This document shows positions 1 to 11,217 of a stretch of DNA of 64,000 bases, piece after piece (position 1 is the stretch's first letter; every line of letters begins with the position of its first letter). Position numbers and translations under genes: made by a program. Under the pieces are notes generated by a model that worked only from the letters and a program-made list of their open reading frames with translations, was not told the origin of the DNA and searched no databases. The DNA is from Kalmusia sp. IMI 367209 (taxonomy: Eukaryota; Ascomycota; Dothideomycetes; Pleosporales; Didymosphaeriaceae): positions 558,001 to 622,000 of the forward strand of contig JAPEUQ010000005.1 of assembly GCA_027946365.1 (NCBI GenBank), written 5' to 3'.

Positions 1-457
1 TAACAAGAAAGTCGCCCTGTACACGCCACTGTGCAGTCGTCGCCGTGCCGTCGCCGTGAATAAGACGCTGCATCGCAAAAAGGCGTCGCGTACCTCGTGG
101 CAGCGCTGTGGTCGCTCGTCTGGCAGAACAGGAAGCGCAGCTCCTTCAGCTGCTTCGCAAATCCGTACTTGGACGCCATCGTGTACTGTCGCGGTTCAAT
201 TCGCTGTGTGACGTCTCAATATCGACCGTCTTCCAACGTCGAGGTCGCCGCAAGCTCAAGCTCCGTCCAGCGCCTTTCCCCTTGCAGCTAGCCAATCGGA
301 GCATGTCCGACGTAATCCCGATTCTTTTGCTCACCAAACATGCCGGCGCCCGACAACGGCTTTGCTACGACCGTTCTCCGTGTTCTACCCACCCCGTCGC
401 CCCTCAATTCTTCCTCTGCGCTGTGCAGCCGCGATCGCAAACAGGGAGATCTCGACC
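1..457. other. Window edge and 5' flank of the pyruvate-carrier gene
   Basis: No gene is supported here. Short frames run on both strands but overlap one another and resemble no family. On the + strand the frame of the downstream carrier stays open up to a second ATG at 362, which would add 32 residues to its N-terminus. The stretch probably holds the carrier's promoter and 5' leader. Confidence 0.5.
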
Positions 458-1062
458 ATGTCGTTCCGTCCGGGCTCCCGCATCTTCAGCGCCTTCCGCC
501 CGTTCTTCCGCCAGCCGCTACTCAAGAGGAACCAGTCAACGGCTGCGCCCGAGCAGTCTGGCTTCCAGAAGCTATGGAATAGCCCCGTGGGACCCAAGAC
601 GGTACATTTCTGGTATGTCTACCATATGTCTCGTTCTGCGACGCATCCAGTACACCACGCGCGACCGCGCCAACTCCGGCTTCGCCTATCTCTACATCGA
701 CACAGATCAGACATGATGCTAACAACCAATGCAGGGCTCCCATCATGAAATGGGGCCTCGTCATCGCCGGCGCCTCAGATCTCACCCGTCCTGCCTCGCA
801 GCTCTCGCTCAACACAAACGCCGCCCTTATGACCACCGGCCTCATCTGGACTCGCTGGTGCTTCGTCATCCGCCCCAAGAACATCTTCCTCGCCACTGTC
901 AACTTCTTCCTTTTCCTTACTGGTGCAACCCAGGTCACTAGGATATTTCTGTACCAGCGCAGCTTGAAGGGCGCTGAGGGTCAGGCGGAGCAGGAGGGCA
1001 AGGAAATCAAGGCGGAGTTGAAGGATGTGGCCAGAAAGGTCGAGAACACGATCAAGTCTTAA
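458..1062 (+). CDS. MPC2: Mitochondrial pyruvate carrier subunit (MPC2/MPC3 type)
   Basis: Subunit of the inner-membrane heterodimer that imports pyruvate into mitochondria. There are two exons, 458-612 and 735-1062, joined in phase by a GT-AG intron that splits a Trp codon, giving 160 aa. The first 40 residues are basic, Ser-rich and free of acidic residues, as expected for an import presequence. The membrane core follows, with the family motifs FWAPIMKWGLVIAG, DLTRPASQLS, TGLIWTRW and VNFFLFLTGATQV. The C-terminal 30 residues form a charged helix. These motifs are diagnostic of the MPC family, and the long presequence plus C-terminal helix fits MPC2/3 better than MPC1. I chose the ATG at 458 because it opens the presequence; an in-frame ATG at 362 is the alternative. 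It stands alone, with no functional link to its neighbours. Confidence 0.93.
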
Positions 1063-1665
1063 AGGACAGAAATATGGTATAAGGACATAGTTGGGTGATG
1101 GATTGAGAGCGACCAGTGTGAATCGTTGTGGGATTAGGCTTCGGTCTCCGCCACCACGACTCATCCTTGACTCTTGGGTGACATGGACTGTACAATCTAT
1201 TCTGTTTTATGAAGTATGGCAAACATAGATTCTGTCATGTTAATCGTAGTGAAACTCCGGTTGCATGCCAAACAACACCCAACAGTGAGTTTTCCACCGG
1301 TCAGGTAAAAGGGAGGTAGCCCTCGTGGAACCTTTTCAGTCGGTGGGTCATCCTAGGCCCGATGACGCAAAGACAAACCTGGCTCGAATTTTGGAACACT
1401 GAGAGATCCTAGGCTACGCAACACAGAAGTAGAGATTCTAGAGATCTACGACCTAAAAAGATATTGCTTCGTCCAAAACTTGAAAGACAAATTTCTCGAT
1501 TATATTACCCAAGCCAATCCTATCTTACCCCTCAGACTCAGCATAAACCTGCAAATACCCAGCAAATTCCATCCCTTTCTCACTCCCCCAACCTGTTCCA
1601 TACCGTTCAAGATTCCCACTACCAGCCCTGCCACCGATGTTCCGGACCTCCCCAAACTACACACA
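1063..1665. other. Intergenic, convergent 3' flanks
   Basis: Lies between the stop of the + strand pyruvate carrier and the stop of the - strand Cys-rich frame. I see no gene. It presumably contains both polyadenylation regions. Confidence 0.5.
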
Positions 1666-2088
1666 TTAGTTTCGATGATTTGCCTGCACCACGATCTCAC
1701 ACTCACAGCAAGGACACCAGCAGCTCAAGCAACACCTCCAGTCACAAGCCGCGCAGCATCCATCCTCAGCACAACACCCCTGGTCTTCCACACACCCTCT
1801 GCACGTCAACGTCCTCCAAAACTTCAACTTGACCCAGTCCCAATCCGAGGCGTTGTCCCACAAGGTGGGCTCCGACTCATAGTCTTTTGTAATCGGTGAG
1901 CGTTCGGGGAAGTCGTACGCCATAGGGCGGACGCGTTGCGGCTGCTGTGTGCCGACGGCAGCGTTGCCATCGCCGGCGGGACGGCGGTACTGTGCGATGT
2001 GGACTTGGGTGTCGGTAGAGGGTTCACTGGCGGAGGCGTCATGGATGAGGTGCTTTGTGCAACCGCGGTGGTTGCGGTTGGTCGCCAT
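1666..2088 (-). CDS. Small protein with a Cys-rich C-terminus, uncharacterised
   Basis: Single-exon frame of 140 aa with a true ATG at 2088. I do not recognise the family. The first 75 residues are hydrophilic and Pro/Arg/His-rich. A Trp-rich stretch (LWDNASDWDW, then KFW) follows, and the last 40 residues hold about 15 Cys, mostly as CxxC and CC pairs (CRGC, CC, CAAC, CCLSCWCPCCEC). Third codon positions favour C and G, like real genes here, which argues for coding. It has no signal peptide, so it is not an ordinary secreted effector. The tail could bind metal or be S-acylated. The frame is also open on the opposite strand, but that reading is Pro/Thr/Ser-rich and featureless. A second small Cys-rich frame lies upstream on the same strand. 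Confidence 0.5.
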   Translation of the reverse strand: MATNRNHRGCTKHLIHDASASEPSTDTQVHIAQYRRPAGDGNAAVGTQQPQRVRPMAYDFPERSPITKDYESEPTLWDNASDWDWVKLKFWRTLTCRGCVEDQGCCAEDGCCAACDWRCCLSCWCPCCECEIVVQANHRN

Positions 2089-2424
2089 TTTGGTGGTGAT
2101 GGTGCGGACAGTCCTGAGCGATAGATGATGAGCGACCGATAGGAAAATGGTAGCAGCGCCGAGATGATGGCCGAGTGATGAATGTTGGTGGGAAGAAAAT
2201 AAAAGACTGAAAGTGGGCGTGGTGTGGCCCTATCAAAAGGCAGTCGGTGGTAACGAGGCAGTTGTGGAGTGGTACTTGACCGTGGCTCCTCGAGTTCCAC
2301 CCGCCATCAGGTTGATGTGGATTATAGCGTGCCCTCAACCAGAACCGCCCTGCGGTACCGAGGTGGATTCGCCCATCCCACACCTTCTATACTCGTTCTT
2401 TGACTGGGTCTCCAAACCTACACT

Positions 2425-2610
2425 TCAACAGTTCAACCCATTACATGAACTACACGCGCTCACAATGAGCGCCCACATCCCCATACAGCAGCTCCCTACC
2501 AGATCCACGCCCCAGAGCCCGTTGCATCCTGCCAAACAATTTCCCTCGCCCGCTTCCTCCTCATAGTCGGATTCGACACTGCCCGCGGGCATGTATTGCA
2601 TTTCCGGCAT
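2425..2610 (-). CDS. Possible 61-aa Cys-rich micro-protein
   Basis: ATG at 2610, 61 aa. It has an acidic N-terminal half (SDYEEEAGEGN), then eight Cys in a hydrophobic C-terminal half (CLAGC, SCC, SACSSCNGLNC). No family is recognised. It could be an independent small gene or a 5' exon of the Cys-rich gene at 1666-2088, since a GTAGGG donor-like site lies inside it. There is no independent support beyond the ATG and the Cys pattern. Confidence 0.25.
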   Translation of the reverse strand: MPEMQYMPAGSVESDYEEEAGEGNCLAGCNGLWGVDLVGSCCMGMWALIVSACSSCNGLNC

Positions 2611-3238
2611 TTTGTATGTCTTTCGCGTGTAGTAGATGATAGACGCGCCTTTCGCTCCACGTTGTGACGACGTAGAGAAATGCAGGGAATATTCTTCTTC
2701 GTATCAATATGAGCTTTGTAGTGAGTGTAGAATTCGATGCGCGCTTCGGGTAGAAAAACAGATCAAGATGCGTGGTGAAAGTGTAGAATGTCAGAACTCA
2801 TCCTTGATTGATTTTTGATTTCCGGGGATCAGACAGAACATAAGCATTCTAAGGATCGCGGCGCAGCCTTTAGCAAAGCCCCATTCTCACTAACAGGGTG
2901 CTTGATGTTCGGACTTTTCGGCGGGAAGGAGCTGGCGAGGCTTTGCATTTTTGCAACACCTCCAATTTGATGATCCTTACGCCTTGCAGCCTCCACAGCC
3001 ACGTTGAATGGGGTCATAGCGTGCGCAGTCAACCAGTGACATTTAGGTCATCAATAATTCGTCTTCATTATTGTGTACGTACATATGTATAGGGTATCTA
3101 GCGCCAGAAAAAAGATGACGAGATTCGCTGTGAAGGGAGCGATTCTTGGGTATAACGTGCGAAAAACATCATGAGCATCATAAGCCGGATAAACGCCTCA
3201 CCGATTGCAAATGAAAATGTGCTGCAGTGCCCCGTCTT
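2611..3238. other. Intergenic
   Basis: Between the small Cys-rich frames (their upstream side) and the 3' end of the 1044-aa gene. It carries several short AT-rich stretches and no supported gene. Confidence 0.5.
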
Positions 3239-6200
3239 TCACACTCTGATGACAACATTGATGCCGAGACCCTTTGCCTCGCGGATGCAGCATGCGAGAC
3301 ACGTGCGGCCGCGTCGCCCAATGACTGCATGGAGGCCCTTTTCAGCGCACCAGGAACGAGCAAAGAGCTCCAGGTCTTTCGAGGCGCGAGCGTCCAACAC
3401 CAACACAATCTCTTCTTCGTCATTAGAGAGAGTATCTTCTTTCTCTTCGCGTGGCGAGTTTTGAGCAGAAGGCGCTGGTGAAGTGTACACACGAGCGGTG
3501 AAGGGAAGAATGAAGTTCGGGTCCAGGATATCCGTCGCTGGCACTAGCTTGTACTTGTGAGAAATGTGAAGCGGGTGTGCATTCAGAGGTTCCTGCTTTG
3601 GCGATAACGAGGCACTCGACTCTTCGTCTGGTACAGGAAAATACATTCGGGTCGGAGCGATACTCGGTGAATCCGGTGGGTGCGAGAGCAACGGTTCGAA
3701 GCCATGGGAATTGCGACGAAGCAAATGTGACGACCGATTACTACCCGTTCGGGTGCTGTGAATACTGCGTTTGGACGATGTACGAGATAGTGATGATGTC
3801 TGCGAGCGCTTGAGTATGCTAGGCACATTCGGCGTTGATGATGAGGCTGGCGGTGTGCAGGGCCACGAGGTTACAAAATATATGTCATGAGTCAATGACA
3901 GAGTATGCGATGTACCGCGGGCTAGTGCATTGAAGGTAATCGATGCCACATAACTTTCTGGTTCGGTAGCTGGGGCTGAGGTAGCATCGCTATCTAGGAG
4001 CCCTATATTGAGTGGTGTCAAGTTCCATTTTAAAAATTCGACAGCCGGGATTGGAGGAGTAAAGGGATCTCGAGGGAGGGTAAGATCTTCTGCCTTGACA
4101 GTAGACGCATCGAGACTAGGAACAACAGCAGAGTGCTGCAGAACCTGGTCTTCGTCTAATGTTATTCGAGGTGGCTCTTCAGGTCGGAGTTGGGTGCTAT
4201 TTACGGCGTACCAGCCGTCAATGGAGTCTGCTGGTAATTTCGAGAACGTGATCCACCCCATACATTCAATAGCTTCCTCAAGGCAGCTCAATACGCGAGC
4301 GACAATTGACGCCTTGCTCCACCATGTTCTCTCTGCGTAAATGAAACCTCCGTATAGATTCGCGGAATCACCGAGAGCAGCTATCGCTAGCTTGTCATTT
4401 TCGAGTAGAGTAGACATGAGGAAATGGGATATAGCTTCGCCGGGTAGTATGAAGCCAGTAAGATAGGAACGACTCAACCAACCACCAACATTAATGGTGC
4501 GTTCTGGGCTATCGATTTGCGCAAGCAACGTAGTTGAAAGTGGTACCTGAAGAGACCTAGAATTGCTCCGGCTTAGAGATGGTCTCTGCAGATTCCCAAA
4601 GTAGCTGTCCTGTACGCCCGTTGAGCGCGGTGTAGCCAATGGCGTACCGTAGACGCTGATGGAAGATGGTGTACTTGGATCCAAGAATTTTCCATAGGGT
4701 GAAGATACCTGGTCTGGCGTTTGAGTCGCTCCAGGGGCACAGATCTTTTGCGCGAGCTCAGCTACTATCAAGTCAATGCCTGGCCATTGTACTGTCTGCG
4801 CAAAATGGAGCAGGCCAGAGAGCTGTCGAGCTTGATGCTGCGGTAACAGGATTACATCTATCTTTAGGTCGTCTTTTGGTGCGCTCGGGTTAAGAAGCGA
4901 CAATAGTCCACGAGACTTTGCCTCTGGAACGGAAGGGCCTGCATCGTTCTCCTTGACAACGAGAATATTTTCAAGAAATCTTCGTGCCAAGACAAGATCC
5001 CAGTTCGTTTTACGAGTCTTAAGTTTCAGGAAGCCTTGGAAGTTGTCCGGGCTGACATGCATCTGAGCTTTGATGTCATCGGCGTCCATACTTGTTATGG
5101 CATCTAGGCGAAGTAGAAGTTCACAGGCTAAGGTGATTTGTAAGAGAAGAATATCTCGATCTCTCCACAGCAGTTGTGTCTCGTGCTCTATTTCCGGTTC
5201 CGAATCGCTCCACAGAACCTGGCCGAGTCGTATGCGCCATTCGACTAGACTAAAGTCGAACCACACCCCCCTCAGCCGGAGGATCTTGAGCAGTGTATCG
5301 ATCTGAACCTTCATGCCGGTGGGATCGTCTGTGGTGCCATCGTACCCCGGCGGCGTAAGGAACTTCCCAAAAAGGTTCGCGTACAAGTCGCCAGAGGATT
5401 GATTGTTGAGAATAGTCATTCGTTCGGGACTTTCGTGGAATGCCTCCATCAAGTCACCGAGCTCAATAAGGCGGTCGTACACCATAGTCATGTCGACTGT
5501 TCTGATACCAAGTCGTTCCGGATTGTGCTGCATCAACTCTTTGTTCCTCATCGCCTCCAAATACTCATTGCTAGTCTGAGATTGCTGCAAATCCGTGACG
5601 AGATGATCAGATTGTGGCAGTTCGAAGAAGTGCGTAAGCCCAACAGTTCCCTTCACGCAAGTGTCAGTGTATGACGCGAAAGCAATTGCAGATACAGAGT
5701 TCACTTACCGGTTCAATACCCTGAGCACTAAGCATGCTCGGCATCTCAACCACCTCCAGGTCGTAGCCCTGATACGGCCTATCTTGCTGTGAGGCCTGCT
5801 GCAATGCAGGCAAATGTCTGTGTAGTGTCGCAGCAGAGAAGGCAGGCTCTACAAGCTGTAGAGAATCCGACACATCCCTTATAGCCAAGTCCTCGTCCCA
5901 CGGATAAGACGCTCTGGGGACTGGTCGATTCCTAGTCTTTTCTACGAAGAAATGCGGTGCCCCCGAAAAGAGAGCATGAATGTGTTCCTCACTGAGGTAC
6001 TCTACTTTTGGCGGCTCCTCCTTCTCTGGCTCTGCTTGTTCTGCTGGCTCGGGCGGCGGCGTGGGAAGGGACGTCTCCTCTGCCTCAGCTCTTTGTACAT
6101 CAACTGAACTGCTCGATTTGGCTGCTCTCGTGGATTCGGCGATCTTGGAGTCTCGAGGAGGTTTCTTGGTAGCATCTTTGCTCACGGCAACGGGTATCTT

Positions 6201-6431
6201 TGACACAAAAGGTGCCATTAGCTTCTGTAACCACATGGTGGGGTGGTGGAGGGAAAGTGGTGGGCGTACAGGTGTAGCCTCCTTATCGCTGTCCTCTGAC
6301 TTCCTCTGCTTCCTCGATCTGAAGAAATCAGCAAACCTTTGCCGCTTGCTCTTCTTCTCGTCGCCTTTGGCCGTTTGCCCGTCGGCAGTGGTACTCTTCT
6401 GGCGTTTGCGCAGCGGCATGTCGAAGGGCAT
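3239..6431 (-). CDS. Large uncharacterised protein (1044 aa)
   Basis: Two exons, 6431-5709 and 5650-3239, joined in phase 0 by a 58-nt GTAAGT...AG intron. I cannot name the family. The N-terminal 240 residues are Lys/Arg-rich then Pro/Glu-rich and look disordered (KRQRFADFFRSRKQRK, PTPPPEPAEQAEPEKEEPPK). Residues about 150-640 look folded, with Trp- and Leu-rich helical patches (WFDFSLVEWRIRLGQVLW, ITLACELLLRLDAI, WWSKASIVARVLSCLEEAI). Two Ser-rich linkers sit at roughly residues 600-640 and 850-900. The last 90 residues form a compact region ending in a Cys/Gly-rich tail (RRGRTCLACCIREAKGLG). No signal peptide or membrane segment is evident. The length and clean splice argue for a functional gene. 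Confidence 0.85.
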
Positions 6432-8501
6432 ATGGCGTGTATAGAGAGAAGGCGTGACGCATGCTGGCGACGTCGTATAAATGCAGCGGAAGGCGCGTCC
6501 CTGATCGCGTCAACAAATTAGCAGGCGGCCTGGTCTCATCAATGCGCTGGGCGATCGATCAAACAAGGCACACATCCTAGACGGCTGGAACAGGTCCATG
6601 GCGGGCGGAACGGTTCCCTGTCACACATCCCGCCTATCGTTAATCCTCGCGCATGACGTCCGCCTATGGATGCCCTCCCATGCGCGTCCACGACACACGC
6701 CATTGAATAGCTGCAGCTCCCAACGCCCCCTTCACACCTCCTCGCGTCCTCAGCCTCCGCTGTCGGCAGGCATCGCGTAGCCTTTGTTTCAAACAGACCG
6801 GTTTGCACGAGCTGACCAGGTGGCTGCCCGCCCTTGGTAAACGAAATGAGCCCCCAGACGTGGACGACAGGCAAGGTTCTAGAAGATGCCAAGCACAATT
6901 TCCCGGCTTCCATCATGGCGGGGGGGATTCTTAGTCATGCGAATCCGCCCCCTACCTTCTGCTCACACATCTCAACTCCTTGCATCACAATAGAGGGTCG
7001 ACGTCGAGCGAAGCCACCCACGGAAAGTGCACTATCAATCTAGGAACTCACGATACTAGCATAGAACCCATGTTATGCCATAGAAGCTTTGCATCGTGAC
7101 TGGACACAAGACGATCTGCCCCTGCTGCTTGCAGATTTGCATGAGGGTGTGAAAGAATACCGACCCTGTCTTGAATATCAAGGTAGTTTGCATACTATTC
7201 GAGTCATTTGACCGTTAACAAATACATCGATTTGTCGACGCTGGGAGCCTTTGAACTTCGGACAGGTAGGCACGATACGTATCAAAACTGCGACTAAAAA
7301 TTAGACGGCCTTGCTTAGCGTAGGCCTTGCAGATGACGACTAACGGAATTCACTCAAAGATATCAAGAAACAGATGAAAAACATCGGAAAATCTATAAGG
7401 ATAGTACGAAATCGATCGATGCTACTGAACAAGTCGTCTGGAATTACGTTGTCAGCGCTTTCGCACATAGCTCGAAGATTAGCTGAGTCTACCGTAACAT
7501 CCAAGACTGGATCAAGCAACACCCCGACCAAACAATAGGCGTTGTACTCAGTACCGTGGAGGCATCACTCGCTATTACTGCTATTACTACCCTGCTGAGT
7601 TCTATTAACTTTTCTGCCGGAGGGGCTATGGCTGGCACCTTCCAGCACAATTTTCAATATTGAGAGCTATACTAATCTCAAGAGCTCTATAGCAGCCAAC
7701 ATATAAGTAGAGAAAGAAGATGTAGCGGTGGACGATCTGTTCACTGCATTGTTGAGTGCAGATGCAAGAACCCTTCGTCTCAACGCCATCTAAGCGATCG
7801 TGGGGAGCCTGACTTTTATCGCCGATGCTGCCGTTGTTGCTATTTCCCATCTCGTAGATGAATTAGAGAAATACGTGCAAAAGTGAGCTATGACATAGAG
7901 GAATAAGGATCAATGTTCGGCGTGAGACAAGGAATTGGGACTCATCAGCTCAGCTCTTTCACAATTTTATGGGCCTGAACCTGTATTGGTGGAGACGCAT
8001 ATTTAAGGCGGGTCAACCTTTTGGATCCTCTAACACGCACCACTACATCATGAAATGGTATTCTCGCTCCATATCTCACGTCTTATCTGCCTTCTTTCAT
8101 GCGCTCATGTAGAATCCCTTTTTGCATCAGCAAAGACCTCGATAGGCATCATCGAGTTAAACTCCAAGAACTGCATTCTGCTTTTTACCCTCACTAACAC
8201 TTGTTCAATCGCCAATCAGGAGTTCGCTCATCGCTAACTTCGTGTGTTACACAAGCAATCTTGGGCGCTTAGCGAGGCTGAGCTGATCGCCTGCCACAGG
8301 CACCTACGATCTTCTACAACATACCACCCCCGCAACATATCGAAACAGCAGCAGCATAATTACACTCATTTTCTCTCTTCCTCTAAGCTACTTCTTGTGG
8401 CTTACACCACCCAGATACGTGTTTGCATTCCACTTTTCCTTCTGCTGCTAGCTACTGCACACCACGCTTCAGCGTCGCACAGCACTATACAAACTCTCAC
8501 A
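6432..8501. other. Divergent intergenic region
   Basis: About 2 kb between the 5' ends of the 1044-aa gene (-) and the IFI27-like gene (+). The first 600 bases are GC-rich; the rest is richer in A and T. Short frames on both strands look like noise. A TATTTAA box at 8000-8006, with an inverted CCAAT (ATTGG) just upstream, could start a + strand transcript with a leader of roughly 450 nt. Confidence 0.45.
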
Positions 8502-8953
8502 ATGTCATTCATAGCCAAATCAGCAAAAGACTGGGTCGTCAAAAATCCGAAGACAGCAGCCTTAACGGCCGCAACACCGGTAATAGCCGTTGTCGCTGTG
8601 CCGGCGACCCTGGCTGCCGTCGAATTTGGTGCTGGAGGCGTCGGGGCCGGTATGATCAATCCTGAATGCTGGTCTGCTATACAGTGACAGAAGCTAATGA
8701 CCACGGCGTAGCTTCCATCGCTGCTGGTATCCAAGCGGGTATTGGCAATGTTGTTGCTCCCAGTGTATTTTCTATTCTTTAGAGTGCTGGAGCTGGAGGC
8801 GCAGCTCTGCCAATGGTTCAGGCCGTTGTTGGAGGAAGTACGGCTGTGATGTCCGGGGGCGCAGCGTTTGTTGCTACCAAGGTGAAAGGAAAAGCTGCTG
8901 AGAACACTGGGAAGCAGAACAGCAGCAATGTGGAGCCGAAGTCGAAACTCTAG
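8502..8953 (+). pseudogene. IFI6/IFI27-like small membrane protein with an in-frame TAG
   Basis: Resembles the interferon-inducible 6/27 (ISG12, Ifi-6-16) family, which also occurs in fungi: a short chain of Gly/Ala-rich hydrophobic helices. Exon 1 is 8502-8649 (FGAGGVGA at its end). A 62-nt GT-AG intron at 8650-8711 is in phase. Exon 2 continues with SIAAGIQAGIGNVVAPSVFSIL, then a TAG at 8780-8782. The same frame then resumes SAGAGGAALPMVQAVVGG and ends at a second stop at 8951-8953, for about 128 residues plus the interruption. Family members commonly have LQSAG at this point, so the TAG looks like a single CAG-to-TAG change. I could not rescue it with any in-phase intron of normal length. 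Options are a recent pseudogene, stop readthrough or a base error. A TATTTAA box lies about 500 bp upstream. Confidence 0.6.
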
Positions 8954-9684
8954 GAGCTGGTCATCTCTGCTCAATCCATTATCTTAGTGAGCCATATCGT
9001 AAATGACATTCAGCAGTGGCAATTGAAATGATCGGAATGGGCAATAAAACCGAAGGAATTTTTTCGGACGCACTCGAATGAACTGAGATGGTTAGACGCA
9101 ATCGAAGGATAGTTCAAAGCATTGGGGTGCTATTGCACTCCCAAAGAACAGCATGACGGGATAGTTTTCATGAATGTTCAATCGAGTAGTAATATTGAAT
9201 ACACATTTCTGTAATAGCACTTATACCGTGCGATTATCATTGTTCGTTCGGGATGATCTTGAACTTACATGCGTAGATGAAGAGGGTCTGCGATTCTCGT
9301 TAAATTACCCACATAAGTCCGACACATATAAAAGCACCATATTTAGAGTTTTATTTCGATATAACTACTTTCCGACATTTTCTATGCATTGCCATAAGTA
9401 ACGCGCCTGCAACATAGACTTTGCTTGTTTGTTAAAGGTCATTTCACCATACCTTGACTACACAAGCTCCATCACATGTCGACACATGTGTGTGTGCCAT
9501 CAGTCTACAACAGACTTCAACAATGTTTGTGTAGGGTAGCCGCCTCAATAAAGGTCGCACCCAACCTACCACGAAGACCCATTCTTCAGCTCTTTGTCCA
9601 CTTAGAGTATACGTATATTAATCATCAGATCAGAGAGACGTACGTTGAAGGATGGTTGTAGTTGCAATGATGCCAGCCGCGCCT

Positions 9685-9739
9685 TCCTCACTCCTTCATT
9701 CACACCATCTTCACTCCTTCACTCACATCACTTCACTCC
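9685..9739. repeat. Imperfect tandem repeat, CACTCCTTCA-like
   Basis: Several imperfect copies of a C/T-rich unit (CACTCCTTCATT, CACTCCTTCACT, CACTTCACTCC) lie in series. It is a pyrimidine-rich tract in the presumed promoter of the following gene. Confidence 0.6.
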
Positions 9740-9831
9740 GTCGGCCAGCCTGCGTCACTCAAAAGATCCAAAGCTTTCCCCCAGCAACACTCGAGTCTCA
9801 TTATTCACTGCATCGTAGCTAATGTAATCGC

Positions 9832-9854
9832 TATATATATATATATATATATAT
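9832..9854. repeat. (TA)n microsatellite
   Basis: An uninterrupted 23-nt alternating TA tract, 92 bp upstream of the ATG at 9947. It could serve as a TATA element. Confidence 0.85.
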
Positions 9855-9946
9855 GTCACCGCCTGGCCGCGAAACAAAGTTTTTGTCGCTCTTTTCCCGC
9901 TCAACCACGTTCTCACATCACCTTACTTGGTCAAACTTCATCCGTG

Positions 9947-11217
9947 ATGCCGACCACCTTCAATCCTACACGCCAAACCAGTAGCCGCGATATGCGTGCG
10001 GAAAAGCGCAACACCGTAACAGCTGCAGCCAAATACGCCGTCAAGGCCCCCCTCGACTTCCTCGCTGCGTACCCCGATTTCACCAAAAGGTATGCAGCTC
10101 CCCTTACCCTAACATACTACCCGCACCTGTGCTTTCTGTTTTGCCCCTGGGCCCGTTCGGGCCAGCTTTGGGGTTTCTGGCAGTGGACTTTGGCCGCTTC
10201 AAGATGGGGCAGGAGCTCATAGGCACCTTTTACGCGCTTCTCCACGCGGCCGGACTGGCAATCGTGAAGGGCCAGCTCCTAAGTCTGATGAGTTTCGTCG
10301 GACTGGAGACTTCAGGTACGTATTCCACTCAAACAAAAGCACGGAACTTTGCCTAATAGAAAGGATGTTTAGGTTCATCCGACGCGAAGTGGATAAAAAC
10401 CCTCGTCTTCTCGAACGTGGGCATACGTGCCTCCGTGATCGGCATCGCCCTGTCCATCCTGTCCGGCGCGACTGGGACCTTTGGCATGCTTCCGTCGCTG
10501 CTGGGCGCCAGCAGCACGAACCTTCTCATGAACGAGCTCCGCTCCTTCGTGACTTTTCACGGCCTGAAATGGGTCACTAGGAATTTGGAAGGACTTTGGC
10601 TAACGTTCACCGAAATAAGCTGGGAGCTCAAGGCCATGTTCCTGGGCTCCTTGCTCCCGCAGAACGAGGCCGACAAGGACGACAACAAGGACCAGCCAGA
10701 GCGCATCAAGTGGGCTTGCGGCATGCTCAGAACTGTCACTGCGAGGATCGCCCAGTTCCCCCTCGCTGCATTGTCGCCTGCGCTCGATGCCATCATCAAG
10801 GCCAGGAAAGATGACGACCCCAAAGAGCCAACTGAAGGCATCGATGAGTGGACTGAGGTGAAGCTGCAGCAGCAGCCTCAAGACCAGGATCTGTGGACTT
10901 CTCTGAGTTACCCCGAGGTCGAGCATATGGAGGGCAGCACGGTCAATCTCGCCGCCTACCTGGCTGAAACCCAATCCGAGGATTTCGGCAGCGACCATCC
11001 GAGCTTAGAAGAGCTAGAGTCCCTGGAGAAGATTGCTCGGCAGGCCTTCCAACATCTCGGCGTGAAAGAGGAAGATGTGAAGGCTGTCCTAGTCGAGATG
11101 GGCCTCGACGACGGCACGATGGCTTGGATGGAGGAGGTGGATGATTCCGAGATCATTCAGGATGGCATGGATGCTGAGGATGACGAGCCGGAGCTGTTGA
11201 ATTTGGTCGACTACTGA
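9947..11217 (+). CDS. Uncharacterised protein with a hydrophobic core and acidic C-terminus; first junction out of phase
   Basis: I do not recognise the family. Exon 1 (9947-10089) encodes a basic N-terminus ending APLDFLAAYPDFTK. Exon 2 (from 10166 or 10184 to 10315) gives a hydrophobic stretch, FGRFKMGQELIGTFYALLHAAG. Exon 3 (10373-11217) gives further hydrophobic segments, then a long acidic, Glu/Asp-rich helical tail ending in NLVDY. The intron at 10316-10372 joins in phase. The first does not: the only good donor (10090, GTATGC) leaves two codon bases, while the acceptors at 10165 and 10183 need one. One fewer A in the AAAA run at 10085-10088 would fix this. Otherwise translation may begin at the internal ATG in KMGQEL. 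Two or three membrane-like helices are possible. Confidence 0.6.

Larger units (their letters stand above)
8954..9946 (+). other. Intergenic with promoter-like repeats
   Basis: No supported gene. It contains CACTCCTTCA-type imperfect tandem repeats at about 9685-9739 and an alternating TA tract at 9832-9854. The TA tract lies 92 bp before the next start codon and may act as its TATA region. Confidence 0.5.

Noticed and set aside
1480..1899. 139-codon + strand frame opposite the Cys-rich gene
   Set aside because: Pro/Thr/Ser-rich without structure, TTG start. The - strand reading has a proper ATG and better codon pattern.
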